Source of the DNA: Bradyrhizobium niftali
GTDB taxonomy: Bacteria > Pseudomonadota > Alphaproteobacteria > Rhizobiales > Xanthobacteraceae
Direction: 5' to 3'
Length of the DNA: 64,000 nt
Assembly: GCF_004571025.1 (NCBI RefSeq)
Contig: NZ_SPQT01000025.1
Location: forward strand, 1 to 64,000
Made by a program: the position numbers and the translations under genes. Numbering within the stretch: the first letter of the stretch is position 1; every line of letters begins with the position of its first letter. Positions 27,559-36,560 of this stretch are shown piece after piece. Below the pieces are notes generated by a model. That model saw nothing but the letters and a program-made list of their open reading frames with translations, made no database searches and had not been told where the DNA came from.

Positions 27559-28269
27559 GTGACAACCAATCTCCAGAACATCCGACAGGTAATCGCTCAA
27601 CTTCCGGTCATAGGTCCGATTGCCAAATCCGTTTACCGGGCCATTGTCCCGGGCGCAGCGAGTCCACAGTTCTCATCTTCCAGCCAATATTGGGAAGATC
27701 GGTACAAGCTCGGAGGCAACTCTGGCGCCGGTTCGTACGGCCGACTTGCGGACTTCAAAGCTGTCGTCATCAATAAGTTTGTTGCAGATAACGAAGTCAA
27801 AACCGTTATCGAGTTCGGCTCAGGAGATGGCGCGCAGCTCGAACAAGCCCACTATCCCTCCTACACTGGGGTTGACGTTTCCGCGCGAGCCGTCCAGCTC
27901 TGCCAGGATCGATTTAGAAAAGATCCGTCCAAGCGATTTGTCCTGGCGTCAAGCCCTGAAGCTGATGCAATTCGCGCCGAGCTTGCGATGTCGCTTGACG
28001 TCATATACCACCTCGTTGAGGATTCAGTGTATGACCAATACATGATGCGCCTTATCACAGCGGCCGAAAGGTACATCTGCATCTATAGCAGCAATACTCC
28101 CAGACAATCGCCGGACAAACACGTCCGACACAGAGTCTTTACCGATTGGATGGCGCAAAAGGCCCCGGCTTGGAAATTAATCTCCAAGATCGAAAATCCT
28201 TTTCCCGAGGATCCAGCAATCCCCCATGAAACCTCGTGGGCCGACTTTTACTTTTTTCAAAAGTCTTAA
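27559..28269 (+). CDS. Class I SAM-dependent methyltransferase
   Basis: 236 residues. GTG 27559 with AAGGA about six bases upstream. Conserved segments: VKTVIEFGSGDGAQLEQ (SAM loop GSGDG), YTGVDVSARAV with the acidic ribose contact, and a late LDVIYHLVEDSVYDQYM region similar to methyltransferases annotated in sugar-modification clusters. It starts 16 bases after the GT4 gene and shares its lower GC, so the two probably travelled together and act on the same residue. Substrate unknown. Confidence 0.83.
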   Translation: MTTNLQNIRQVIAQLPVIGPIAKSVYRAIVPGAASPQFSSSSQYWEDRYKLGGNSGAGSYGRLADFKAVVINKFVADNEVKTVIEFGSGDGAQLEQAHYPSYTGVDVSARAVQLCQDRFRKDPSKRFVLASSPEADAIRAELAMSLDVIYHLVEDSVYDQYMMRLITAAERYICIYSSNTPRQSPDKHVRHRVFTDWMAQKAPAWKLISKIENPFPEDPAIPHETSWADFYFFQKS

Positions 28270-28630
28270 GCGAGGTCTAGCTTGAACGCCAATGCGATCG
28301 GCGACGATCCGATGCAACCCGCTGGCGCCGTGCGCGCAGCTGGAACGCGCGTCTCGGTCGACGGCTTACTTATTGGAGTCACATTACCTCTCGATACCGG
28401 CTCGACCTCTCGATACCGGCTCGATTGTGCGGGAGGGCGTTTGCGTCGTTACCGCCTTTCGAATGCATCCCCAGCCATGATCTCGGAGAATTTCTCGAAA
28501 TAGGCTACTGGAATTAGCTGCCTAATTCGCGTTCCGTTCGGTATCGCAGTCGAGCTCTCTGGCCCCATGGCCGAATTCGCGCGAAAGGCTAAACAGGCGC
28601 TATATCGCTCAAGAAAGTAGTGGCTCGAAG
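28270..28630. other. 361-base gap with a perfect 19-bp tandem duplication
   Basis: No gene is supported; a 73-codon frame from TTG 28282 runs through the duplication and its translation has no recognisable features. It separates the lower-GC GT4/methyltransferase pair from the flippase gene and probably contains a promoter for the latter. See the repeat at 28387-28424. Confidence 0.4.
28387..28424. repeat. Perfect 19-bp tandem direct repeat
   Basis: The unit cctctcgataccggctcga occurs twice head-to-tail at 28387-28405 and 28406-28424 with no mismatch. Each unit contains the partial palindrome ccgg. It lies outside any supported gene. It could be replication slippage or a duplicated binding site. 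Confidence 0.8.
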
Positions 28631-30082
28631 GTGGACACCAACAGCAAATCGCGCGCCGCCAAAAACATTGTCGTCACTGGCATTGCGCAGGCTTGGCGGT
28701 TCGTTACCGGCTTTCTTCTCACGGTCGTCACAACCCGTCTTTTGAAGCCATCGGATTTCGGCATTCTCGCTATGGTCGCGACGACCACCGCCCTGATCAG
28801 TCTCGTCAAGGACCTGGGGATCAGTCAGGCGATCATCCAGCGCAGCACCACCAGCCCCAGCCAGCTCAACTCCTTGTTCTGGGTCTCCATTCTGGCGTCG
28901 GCCGGGTTTGCTGTCGCCCTGGGAGCCAGCGCTCCCTTGCTTGCCAGCTTTTTCGACGAACCTCGAGTTGAGCTGGTCACGGTCGCATTCGCGTTGCTGG
29001 TTTTGATCAGTGGACCACAGGCCGTCCCGACAGCTATCCTCAACAGGGATTCGCATTTCAACCTGCTGGCCGTAGTCGACATCGTCAGCGCCACGATTAC
29101 CTTCGGCATTGGCGTGACCTGGGCGCTGTTGTGGCAAAGCTATTGGGCCCTGTATGCATCAGCCGCTGCCGGCACCATCGCCTCTGCGGCAGGCGTCTGG
29201 TTGTCGGCGAGGTACCGACCGGGCCTACCCCATTTCGATTCGAGTACCATGCAGATGCTCCGCTTCGGCTGGCATGTCTCCGGATTCAACCTAGTGAACT
29301 ACTTGTCGCGTAACGCGGACAAAATCTTGATCGGGCGTTTCCTTGGGAGCGATCAACTTGGCCTCTACGACCGGGCATATCGGCTGCTCCTGTTTCCCAT
29401 CGGGCAGCTCAATGGCCCCATTGGCCAGGTGCTCGTGCCGCTGATGTCACGAATCCGATCCGACGCGACTAGATACCGCAGCACGTACGCCGAGGCGGTC
29501 TCGCTGATCATGCTCACGGCCCAACCTGGTATCCTCTGCGCCGTGATATGCGCACCACAGTTGCTCGAACTTTTGTTCGGCGAGCAATGGATGCCTGCCG
29601 CCCCGATTTTCCAGTGGCTGGGAATAGCAGGTCTGCATCAAGTGATGTCGTCCACGACAGGCTGGCTCTTCCTCAGCCAGGGACGTGGCGCTGATCTCTT
29701 CAGGCTTGGTACCTATAGCGCAATTATGACCGTCGCCTCGTTCGTCATCGGACTCCCCTGGGGGGCCGTCGGCGTAGCTGCGTCATATACCATTGCGAAC
29801 TACATCGCGTTAGTCCCTCTGATATGGATCGCAGCGGGACGACGCGGCCCGGTCAGCTGCAAGGATCTGATCAACCTCGCCATTCCACATGTCCTTGCCA
29901 CCCTGGGAGCCGCCGCGGTGCTGGAAACCATTCGCTTCACGGTGGCGGCGATCACCCCTCTCCAGATGGTCGCCCTTTTTGGCGTTTCGTACCTTGTATA
30001 TCTCTGCGTCATTCTGCTGTTCGGAACCAAGCGTGAGCTCCTCTGGCGTGGATTACGTATGCTAAGGCCCAAGCCGTCATGA
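28631..30082 (+). CDS. Polysaccharide flippase, MOP superfamily (Wzx/WzxC/ExoT type)
   Basis: 483 residues, 12-14 hydrophobic segments. Segments such as RLLKPSDFGILAMV, LGISQAIIQR and NADKILIGRFLGSDQLGLYDRAYRL are typical of the WzxC/ExoT group of lipid-linked oligosaccharide flippases. It would move completed undecaprenyl-diphosphate repeat units to the periplasmic side for Wzy polymerisation. The start is GTG 28631. It is followed after 40 bases by a GT2 and then an acyltransferase, a plausible operon. Confidence 0.9.
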   Translation: MDTNSKSRAAKNIVVTGIAQAWRFVTGFLLTVVTTRLLKPSDFGILAMVATTTALISLVKDLGISQAIIQRSTTSPSQLNSLFWVSILASAGFAVALGASAPLLASFFDEPRVELVTVAFALLVLISGPQAVPTAILNRDSHFNLLAVVDIVSATITFGIGVTWALLWQSYWALYASAAAGTIASAAGVWLSARYRPGLPHFDSSTMQMLRFGWHVSGFNLVNYLSRNADKILIGRFLGSDQLGLYDRAYRLLLFPIGQLNGPIGQVLVPLMSRIRSDATRYRSTYAEAVSLIMLTAQPGILCAVICAPQLLELLFGEQWMPAAPIFQWLGIAGLHQVMSSTTGWLFLSQGRGADLFRLGTYSAIMTVASFVIGLPWGAVGVAASYTIANYIALVPLIWIAAGRRGPVSCKDLINLAIPHVLATLGAAAVLETIRFTVAAITPLQMVALFGVSYLVYLCVILLFGTKRELLWRGLRMLRPKPS

Positions 30083-30122
30083 AGAGGGAAAGACTTCCGT
30101 TGATGTACAAGCAAGATCTGGC

Positions 30123-31055
30123 GTGCTCAATTTACCAAGCGCCCCGCCTAGTGGTAATGAAGCCGTCAGCGAAGCGCGGTGTGCGCGCCAATTTCGCCCG
30201 GTGACAACATTGACCATTTCCGTTTACATTCCGACCCACAATCGAGTTGACCTGCTGGCATCAGCCGTCAAATCGGTTCTTGGGCAGCAATTCACCGATC
30301 TCGAACTCATCGTCGTCGATGACGCTTCGACAGACGGCACGGCCTCGTTTCTGGAGTCGATTACGCGCGACGACAAGAGGGTCCGCGCCTTGCGCAACGA
30401 CAGCCCTCGCGGTGCACCGGGTGCGCGAAACCGTGCCATCCTGGAAGCGACGGGGGAGTTCATCACAGGCCTGGACGACGACGACACTTTCGAACCGCAA
30501 AGATTAGGCGCGCTCCACGATTGCTGGGCCGCGTACGCGCGGCACAACGTGCTCATTTCCTGCCTCTATACGCAGGACTTCATCCTCAGTGGCGGCAGGG
30601 AGCTATTCGTCACGAAGAAGCAGGGAACCGTAGAACTCGCCGATCTCGTCAAAGCAAACCATATCGGAAATCAGGTCTTTGCCCCGACCACCATTTTCCG
30701 GGAGGCGGGACTCTTCAACGAGAAGCTGCCCGCCTGGCAGGACTTCGAGTTCTTCATCAGAATTGTCAAACAATTCGGACCGGCCCGCCTGCTGGACATG
30801 CCCCTCTACCGCTTCGACGTCACGCCTAGTCGGAATCGAATCTCGACCAAGCAGGACAAGGTGAGGACGGCATATGAGCTGGTCTCAAACCTTCACTTCC
30901 AAGACAACGCCAAGGCGCGACAGCAACTGATGTTGCAGGTTTTTTCCTCATTCTATGGGATCAGGCCGACACCGAAGGACTTCGTTCGCTTTGCGGCCCT
31001 GGGATTTTGGCCGCGCGGCTGGGCAACTCTATCGAAGCGAATGCTCTGGTCCTGA
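30123..31055 (+). CDS. Family 2 glycosyltransferase
   Basis: 310 residues from GTG 30123; a second GTG at 30201 (VTTLTISVYIPTHN) fits the usual domain edge better and would give 284 residues. Motifs: IVVDDASTDGTASF, TGLDDDDTFEP and AWQDFEFFIRI. It probably adds one sugar to the lipid-linked unit before flipping by the adjacent Wzx-type protein. Donor unknown. Confidence 0.87.
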   Translation: MLNLPSAPPSGNEAVSEARCARQFRPVTTLTISVYIPTHNRVDLLASAVKSVLGQQFTDLELIVVDDASTDGTASFLESITRDDKRVRALRNDSPRGAPGARNRAILEATGEFITGLDDDDTFEPQRLGALHDCWAAYARHNVLISCLYTQDFILSGGRELFVTKKQGTVELADLVKANHIGNQVFAPTTIFREAGLFNEKLPAWQDFEFFIRIVKQFGPARLLDMPLYRFDVTPSRNRISTKQDKVRTAYELVSNLHFQDNAKARQQLMLQVFSSFYGIRPTPKDFVRFAALGFWPRGWATLSKRMLWS

Positions 31056-31085
31056 AAAACCTCTTCGAGGACAGTTGGTTCCGAG

Positions 31086-33200
31086 ATGTCTGTAAAAACG
31101 CAAGAGCAGGCTTGCATTCTCAGCGGCTCTCTTGATCATGAAGCCGAACAGATATCGGCTGGCGGATGCGCGGCATCTGGATCGTTCCCCCAAACAAGAC
31201 GGGCCTTGCCAGACATGCTCAATTCGTCATCGGAGACTGCCTCGAAACAGAACAAGGCCACCGCTGATTTTCGGCCAGACATTGAGGGCCTCCGAGCCAT
31301 CGCCGTGCTATCCGTCATCGGCTTCCACTATGGTGTGCCATGGCTGACAGGCGGGTTTGTCGGCGTCGACGCCTTCTTCGTGATCTCCGGCTACCTGATT
31401 TCTCAGCTGTTGTTGCGAGAACTCAACAGAACCGGAGCGATAGACTTTGTCGCGTTCTACGGACGAAGAGCGAGACGCCTGTTGCCTGCCGCGCTGCTCG
31501 TGACCGTGGCGACCTTGATCGTCGGCTATTTTGTCCTGTCGCCTCTCGAACAGAAGGAAATTGCCAAATCGGCTGCGGCTTCATCCGTGTTTGCGACCAA
31601 TCTGTTCTTGCTCTCGCAAGCACTAAACTACTTTGGTCCGGAGAGTTCCTTAAATCCGTTTCTCCACACCTGGTCGCTCTCGGTGGAAGAACAATTCTAT
31701 TTCGTGTGGCCGGCGCTTCTATTGGTGTTGTCGCGGGCTAAGGGGCGCACCCTGCAATTCGGACTTGTCCTTATAACCTCACTATCTTTCGTCTTATGCA
31801 TTTATCTGACGTACAGGAAGCAGGCCTGGGCCTTCTATTTGTCACCAGCTCGAGCTTGGGAATTCGGTCTGGGTGCACTTGCCTCACTCTTTCCATTCTC
31901 CAAATGGGCGACATACACCAGATCTGCCGCTGTAGTCGGTTGGATTGCATTGATTGCGCTGATCTTGTCCTGCTTTCTACTTGACGAGTTTTCGGCGTTT
32001 CCGGGGTATTGTGCCGCTGCTCCGGTGGTTGCGACAGCGGCCGTGCTGATGACCGGCAAGAACGGTGCTGGTCCGAATCTGTTGTTGAAACAGCGGATGT
32101 TTCAGTTCGCCGGCACCCGATCCTACGCGATGTATCTCTGGCACTGGCCCATTCTGGTGCTTGGCTCAGCGATGTTCGGAACAACAGCGGCAACGACTCT
32201 CGCCTATTTCATCCTGACAGTGACGCTCTCAGCGGTGAGCTTCGTCTGGCTTGAACATCCGGTAAGGTCAAACTCGTGGCTCGTACAGAGTTCGATCAGA
32301 TCGGCCGCGGTCGGGTCTGCGCTAACGATAATTGGACTAGTTGCAGGAGTGGGACTTTTTTTAGAAGCCAAGTTTGTTAATCGTCCGGAGCAGATGGCGA
32401 TACAGGCGAGCACGTTCAAATATTCCATCTCTACCGAAAACGGCTGCCTTGCGGCTTTCACGGTCGCCAAACCGGTACGGTGCGTGTTTGGTCCTTCCAA
32501 CTACATGCGCACCATCGTTCTGTTTGGCGACTCGCACGCCGACCAATGGACCACCGCCTTGGCCAGAATAGCCGAACGAAAGCAGTGGAGGCTGATCACG
32601 TACCTGAAGTCTTCCTGCTCGGCGTCTGATATTGCTGTCTTTAACATGCGATTGAGGCGTTTTTCGCCAGAGTGTCGGGCGTGGCGCCGAGAGACAATCG
32701 ACCAAATCGTGGCTGATCGACCGGACCTGATCATCGTTTCACAGTTCTCGAGCGGTTATATCAAGGGCGATCTCACCAATCTTGGGCCGAATGCTGTCGA
32801 ACTGGACGCCTGGGAAGCCGGTCTGTATCAGACTTTCCTCAGTCTCCAGGCGGCACATTCGGCTATGCTACTGCTCCGAGATAATCCGACGCCGTACCTT
32901 CCCGTTGGTATTTGCCTGGCTCGCGCCGAGTGGCGAGGGCTCTCTTTGGACGGATGCGGCAGAGACAGAGAGGTCGCGGTGATCAATGCCGTCACCAACT
33001 CCGAGCAACGAGTGGCATCAATATTCGCCAATACCAAGTTTGTGGACCTTACACCGGAGATTTGCACTGGCAATAGATGCCCCGCAATTCGTGATGGAAC
33101 CGTCGTCTATCGAGATGCCAATCATTTGACCGTGGATTTTACACTTCGACTAGAGGCAATCCTTGCAAGAGAGCTTCAATCGGCTCTCAAGGAGACCTAG
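31086..33200 (+). CDS. Acyltransferase 3 - SGNH fusion (OafA/OatA-like O-acetyltransferase)
   Basis: 704 residues. After a 60-residue hydrophilic leader (an internal ATG at 31215 would shorten it by 43) the AT3 domain begins DIEGLRAIAVLSVIGFHYG with VGVDAFFVISGYLIS; about 11 membrane helices run to about residue 430. The periplasmic SGNH domain follows, with the block I motif LFGDSHADQW and the block V DxxH as DANH near residue 685. In OafA/OatA the membrane part passes the acetyl group and the SGNH part transfers it to sugar. So periplasmic O-acetylation of the polymer is the likely job. It lies 30 bases after the GT2. Confidence 0.92.
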   Translation: MSVKTQEQACILSGSLDHEAEQISAGGCAASGSFPQTRRALPDMLNSSSETASKQNKATADFRPDIEGLRAIAVLSVIGFHYGVPWLTGGFVGVDAFFVISGYLISQLLLRELNRTGAIDFVAFYGRRARRLLPAALLVTVATLIVGYFVLSPLEQKEIAKSAAASSVFATNLFLLSQALNYFGPESSLNPFLHTWSLSVEEQFYFVWPALLLVLSRAKGRTLQFGLVLITSLSFVLCIYLTYRKQAWAFYLSPARAWEFGLGALASLFPFSKWATYTRSAAVVGWIALIALILSCFLLDEFSAFPGYCAAAPVVATAAVLMTGKNGAGPNLLLKQRMFQFAGTRSYAMYLWHWPILVLGSAMFGTTAATTLAYFILTVTLSAVSFVWLEHPVRSNSWLVQSSIRSAAVGSALTIIGLVAGVGLFLEAKFVNRPEQMAIQASTFKYSISTENGCLAAFTVAKPVRCVFGPSNYMRTIVLFGDSHADQWTTALARIAERKQWRLITYLKSSCSASDIAVFNMRLRRFSPECRAWRRETIDQIVADRPDLIIVSQFSSGYIKGDLTNLGPNAVELDAWEAGLYQTFLSLQAAHSAMLLLRDNPTPYLPVGICLARAEWRGLSLDGCGRDREVAVINAVTNSEQRVASIFANTKFVDLTPEICTGNRCPAIRDGTVVYRDANHLTVDFTLRLEAILARELQSALKET

Positions 33201-33330
33201 ACTAGTCGCAGTGAAAGACGGCGCGCGCTATCGCGGTTTGAGAGACCAATCGAATTGTGCGAGGCGGCCGCCTGAAGGACATTTTTCGGTCATACCGATC
33301 AGATATCCTTGTCATTGGGAGGTGACGTCG

Positions 33331-34014
33331 ATGCCCAACTCCGCGAGAAGCCTGATCGGGCCGCTGTTGCAAACCATCTTGCCCTCCATGATGAAGCGGC
33401 GTGCCGAATTGAAGTACTGGCGCGAGCGCCATTCCGCGGAAAATCAGTTCCTATCAAACACGCATTACGAGCCGCTCTACACGTCCGCTTTTGAGCTTGA
33501 TCGCAGTGTCTATTCGGGAAAGCGCATTCTCGACGTCGGATGCGGCCCCCGGGGCAGCCTGGAATGGGCAGACGTAGCGGCCCAGCGCGTCGGGCTCGAC
33601 CCGCTTGTGCCCGACTATCGCAGGCTCGGAATCGATCGGCACAAGATGGAATATTGTGCGGCGCCTTCGCATAAAATTCCCTTCCCGAACGTGCATTTCG
33701 ACATTGTGACGTGTCTCAATGCGCTCGATCATGTCGATGATTTTGAAGGCACTGTCGCCGAGATCAAGCGCGTGACGAAGCCGGGTGGGCTCTTTCTCCT
33801 AAGCGTCGAACTCGATCATCCGCCAACGCCGGCCGAGCCCATCACCATTACGCGCGATCAGCTCCGCGCATTTTCTCCTGAATTCGAGCCAGTGCACGAA
33901 GAATTGTTCGGCACGCCCGAGGATCACAATCTGCACGCCGCTATTCTATCAAAACTGCCCTACGTTCCAAACCAGCCGGGCATCTATGTCGGCAAGATGC
34001 GGCGCACCAGCTGA
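33331..34014 (+). CDS. Class I SAM-dependent methyltransferase
   Basis: 227 residues from ATG 33331, chosen because GGAGG lies upstream (33318-33322) and the family starts near here; a frame opening at 33163 is an overrun. Motifs: GKRILDVGCGPRGSLEW (SAM loop), VGLDPLVPDY (acidic ribose contact), FDIVTCLNALDHVDDFEG and VTKPGGLFLLSVEL. Probably O- or C-methylates a sugar or acts on a nucleotide sugar. It follows the acyltransferase after 130 bases and ends at a probable bidirectional terminator. Confidence 0.87.
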   Translation: MPNSARSLIGPLLQTILPSMMKRRAELKYWRERHSAENQFLSNTHYEPLYTSAFELDRSVYSGKRILDVGCGPRGSLEWADVAAQRVGLDPLVPDYRRLGIDRHKMEYCAAPSHKIPFPNVHFDIVTCLNALDHVDDFEGTVAEIKRVTKPGGLFLLSVELDHPPTPAEPITITRDQLRAFSPEFEPVHEELFGTPEDHNLHAAILSKLPYVPNQPGIYVGKMRRTS

Positions 34015-34073
34015 TCCCTAGGCTTTCGTCGTCTCGGCCGTCCGCTCGCACTTCAATGAACGGCCTGGGGATC
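34013..34073. terminator. Probable bidirectional terminator between convergent genes
   Basis: gatccctagg (34013-34022) pairs with cctggggatc (34064-34073): ten base pairs with one G-T wobble. An inner arm (ccgt 34038-34041 with acgg 34060-34063) extends the structure. It lies exactly between the stop of the methyltransferase and the stop of the minus-strand GH16. There is no clear T run, so it would be a structural, not a classic, intrinsic terminator. Confidence 0.5.
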
Positions 34074-34086
34074 GGCATACTCGCGA

Positions 34087-35433
34087 TCAGCGCACCTGGA
34101 GCGACAGCAGGCGGCACGACAGCGCCTTCTCGGGCTGCACAATGTCGGTGCTGCAGGCCACCGGGCTCGGCAGCACCTGCCTGGCCCCCTTGTCGCCGCT
34201 CACCTCTGATATCAGCTTCGCCGTCAGAGTGAAGGATCCGGTACGCGTGACTGCGGGCAGCGAGAGTTCCACGATATTGGCGCCGTCGGATCGCTTCTTC
34301 AAAGATGCCGGCTCCAGTTTCGCATTCGCTGTTGCCGCGGCCGTCCCGTTCGCCTGGTCAACAAGAGAGGCCTGAAGCGTCCTGTTCGACGGATATCCCT
34401 CGGGCAGCCTGATCGGGATTTCCACGGTGACCGACTGGGAGGCACCCAGAGATGCCGCACCGGCACTGACCGGCTTGCCGGCGACGTTGCCGACCTTCAG
34501 GAAAGTCGGCTTCGGCATGTCGTTGATCGTCGTCGAATAACCGAATTGCTTGGGGTCGGGCGTGACTTCACTCGGCCCGCATTGGCGCGCCCCTTTGTCG
34601 GACTCGGTGAACTGGCAGACGCGGACATAGTCAATCTTGAAGGCCTGCGGAAATGCGGCCTCATCGATCCCATGCCGGCCCGCCCATTCGCTGCCGCCGA
34701 CGGCGAAATTGAGGTCAACATGTGCGGGCGGCCCGAGCTGGCCATCCTTGCGCAGCCATTGATAGTTGCGGGTGTAGATCAGCTTGCCATCCCAGAACAG
34801 CGAGACCTTGTCGGGAGCCCAGAGATAGCCCGCGGTGTGCCAGCCAAGATTGAGATCCTCGCTCGCGTACAGATTCTGAAACTTGGCCAGGAAATTCCTG
34901 TCGACGTAAGTATACTGCTTTTCGTTGAACGGACCGATTACGTTGGAATGCAGCGAGTTTGCCTTATCCTCGACCCCGTTGATCACGAACTCGAAAATGT
35001 CCGCCTCGGGCGGATGCCAAGTCTTGCCGTCGAGGTCGTAGTCGGCCTCGAGCCAGAAGGCCGGAAACACGCCCTTCGCGTTCGGCAGAAACACCCGCGC
35101 CTCATAGTAACCATAATAGAAGGTCCGATGGCTTCGGATCATCGCGGACTCGAAGAGGTTCGTTCCCTCCGTCTTTTTGGCCACCAGGCTGAGCACACCG
35201 CCGGAGACGACGTGATTGTCGCGATAGCGCTGGTTCTCGTCTTTAAAATGGTCCATCGTTTCGTTGTTATAGATATAGCGAGTGGCCCATTTCGTCCGGT
35301 CAAGCTTGTCGCCGTTGAAGTCGTCCGAAAACACGAGCTCCCAACCGGCAGACCATGCCGCCTTTGTGGGCAACACCGCACCAACAAACAGCAGCGCCAG
35401 CAGCGCTGACTTACGAATTCCGGGAGTCATCAT
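34087..35433 (-). CDS. Secreted GH16 glycoside hydrolase
   Basis: 448 residues. Signal peptide SALLALLFVGAVLPTKAAWSA, then a GH16 domain to about residue 275: VFSDDFNGDKLDRTKW, GYYEARVFLPNAKGVFPAFWLE, catalytic motif EADIFE, and FAVGGSEWAGRHG. The second acidic position of the usual EIDxxE motif has Ala before Asp (E-A-D-I-F-E), still keeping all three acids. About 170 C-terminal residues form a separate beta-rich domain with a 'YPSNRTLQASLVDQANG' stretch, function unknown. It stands alone, leftward, and would act in periplasm or outside on beta-glycan. Confidence 0.9.
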   Translation of the reverse strand: MMTPGIRKSALLALLFVGAVLPTKAAWSAGWELVFSDDFNGDKLDRTKWATRYIYNNETMDHFKDENQRYRDNHVVSGGVLSLVAKKTEGTNLFESAMIRSHRTFYYGYYEARVFLPNAKGVFPAFWLEADYDLDGKTWHPPEADIFEFVINGVEDKANSLHSNVIGPFNEKQYTYVDRNFLAKFQNLYASEDLNLGWHTAGYLWAPDKVSLFWDGKLIYTRNYQWLRKDGQLGPPAHVDLNFAVGGSEWAGRHGIDEAAFPQAFKIDYVRVCQFTESDKGARQCGPSEVTPDPKQFGYSTTINDMPKPTFLKVGNVAGKPVSAGAASLGASQSVTVEIPIRLPEGYPSNRTLQASLVDQANGTAAATANAKLEPASLKKRSDGANIVELSLPAVTRTGSFTLTAKLISEVSGDKGARQVLPSPVACSTDIVQPEKALSCRLLSLQVR

Positions 35434-35747
35434 CCCTGAGATACCTTTCTCAAATCCGGCGTGAATTACGATCAGGGCGCCATCGATGTCCAGATCATGC
35501 TACGCATTGACAGCTTCCGGGCGGGCGTTCAGGTTGCCCGGGATGTCGACGTCAGTGAGGCGAATATTCTACATTTTGCGGGTCCTTCCATGATTGCGGT
35601 CGTCAACCATCCCAAAGCGATAGAGGCTGCCTTAACGATGCTTCTCGTCCGTGTTGACGAAGCGAGGCTGGCAACGGCGGAACATAGTTGCCATCGCTCG
35701 TTCCATCAGCTACCCGCTAGGCTTGCTGCAGATTGGCGAGGAAACCC
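35434..35747. promoter_or_regulatory. Divergent promoter region of GH16 and GT25 genes
   Basis: 314 bases. A 96-codon frame on the plus strand (GTG 35461) runs through it and overlaps the GT25 start by four bases (GTGA), but its translation has no recognisable features and it covers the place where both promoters must lie, so it is not called. GAGGA at 35738-35742 is the GT25 ribosome binding site. Confidence 0.4.
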
Positions 35748-36557
35748 GTGACGACCGGATTTGCCCCACCCGCGCTCATTATCAATCTTGATCGCGACAT
35801 TGTTCGATGGCGAAGCCTCTCGGGCGCCCTCGGCGGGCTCGGTATCGCCTATCAGAAGGTCCGCGCCGTCGACGCCCGCACAAAGATCAACCTCATTCGC
35901 CGCATCGTTCATCGCGAGTTCGTCTATCCGTCTGAAAATCGTAATCTCACCGATGCCGAGATCGGTTGCTACCTCTCTCACATCTCCGCATTGAAGCGCG
36001 TCGTGCGGCAGAATCTCCCGGCCGCGATGATCTTCGAGGATGATGTCGTTTTCGACAGCCAGTTTCGACAGTTCTACCAGAATGATCTGCCGAAATTCCT
36101 GGCGGTAAGCGATATCGTCAAATTTGAAGGCATTCATTACCCCCACACATCGAAATCCGGCTTCCTGATTGCGCAAGGCGTTACCAGCGAGCTCGTTATT
36201 CGCGTGAAACCAACCCTCGGCGCTGCGGCCTATGCCGTAACCAAAGAGGGCGCCATCGCCTTGCTCAAGGCATTCTCTGTCGCTGACCGACCCTTTGATC
36301 ATAAGCTCGCATATTATGATCGCCATTGGATCGATTACGCGGAGACGGAACCCTTTCTTGCGCGGCAAGCCGACTACACCAGCAATCTCGAGCACGAACG
36401 CAAGGTATTCGATCTGGACGTTGATGCCTCCCGGCGGCTTCGGCGACTGCAGAATAAACTCAAGGCACCGAGCCGTGCCGCGCTGCGGTTTGCCTACATT
36501 GCAAAATTCCTGATCAAGCGCCGGCTGCGCACGCCGAGGCGAGAGTCTCTCGCCTGA
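35748..36557 (+). CDS. Glycosyltransferase family 25 (LOS/LPS-type)
   Basis: 269 residues from GTG 35748, with GAGGA six bases upstream. GT25 hallmarks: LIINLDRDIVRW at the amino terminus, DARTKINLIRR, EIGCYLSHISALKRVV, the metal motif IFEDDVVFD and TLGAAAYAVTKEGAIALL. The family adds galactose (beta-1,4) or similar sugars to lipooligosaccharide or glycans. It faces a diverged homologue at 36561-37382 tail to tail with three bases between them. Confidence 0.9.
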   Translation: MTTGFAPPALIINLDRDIVRWRSLSGALGGLGIAYQKVRAVDARTKINLIRRIVHREFVYPSENRNLTDAEIGCYLSHISALKRVVRQNLPAAMIFEDDVVFDSQFRQFYQNDLPKFLAVSDIVKFEGIHYPHTSKSGFLIAQGVTSELVIRVKPTLGAAAYAVTKEGAIALLKAFSVADRPFDHKLAYYDRHWIDYAETEPFLARQADYTSNLEHERKVFDLDVDASRRLRRLQNKLKAPSRAALRFAYIAKFLIKRRLRTPRRESLA

Positions 36558-36560
36558 CAA

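Noticed and set aside
28282..28503. 73-codon frame after the methyltransferase
   Set aside because: TTG start, passes through a tandem duplication and has no protein-like features.
35461..35751. 96-codon frame upstream of the GT25 gene
   Set aside because: GTGA overlap with the next gene is suggestive, but the translation shows no recognisable domain and it fills a divergent promoter region.
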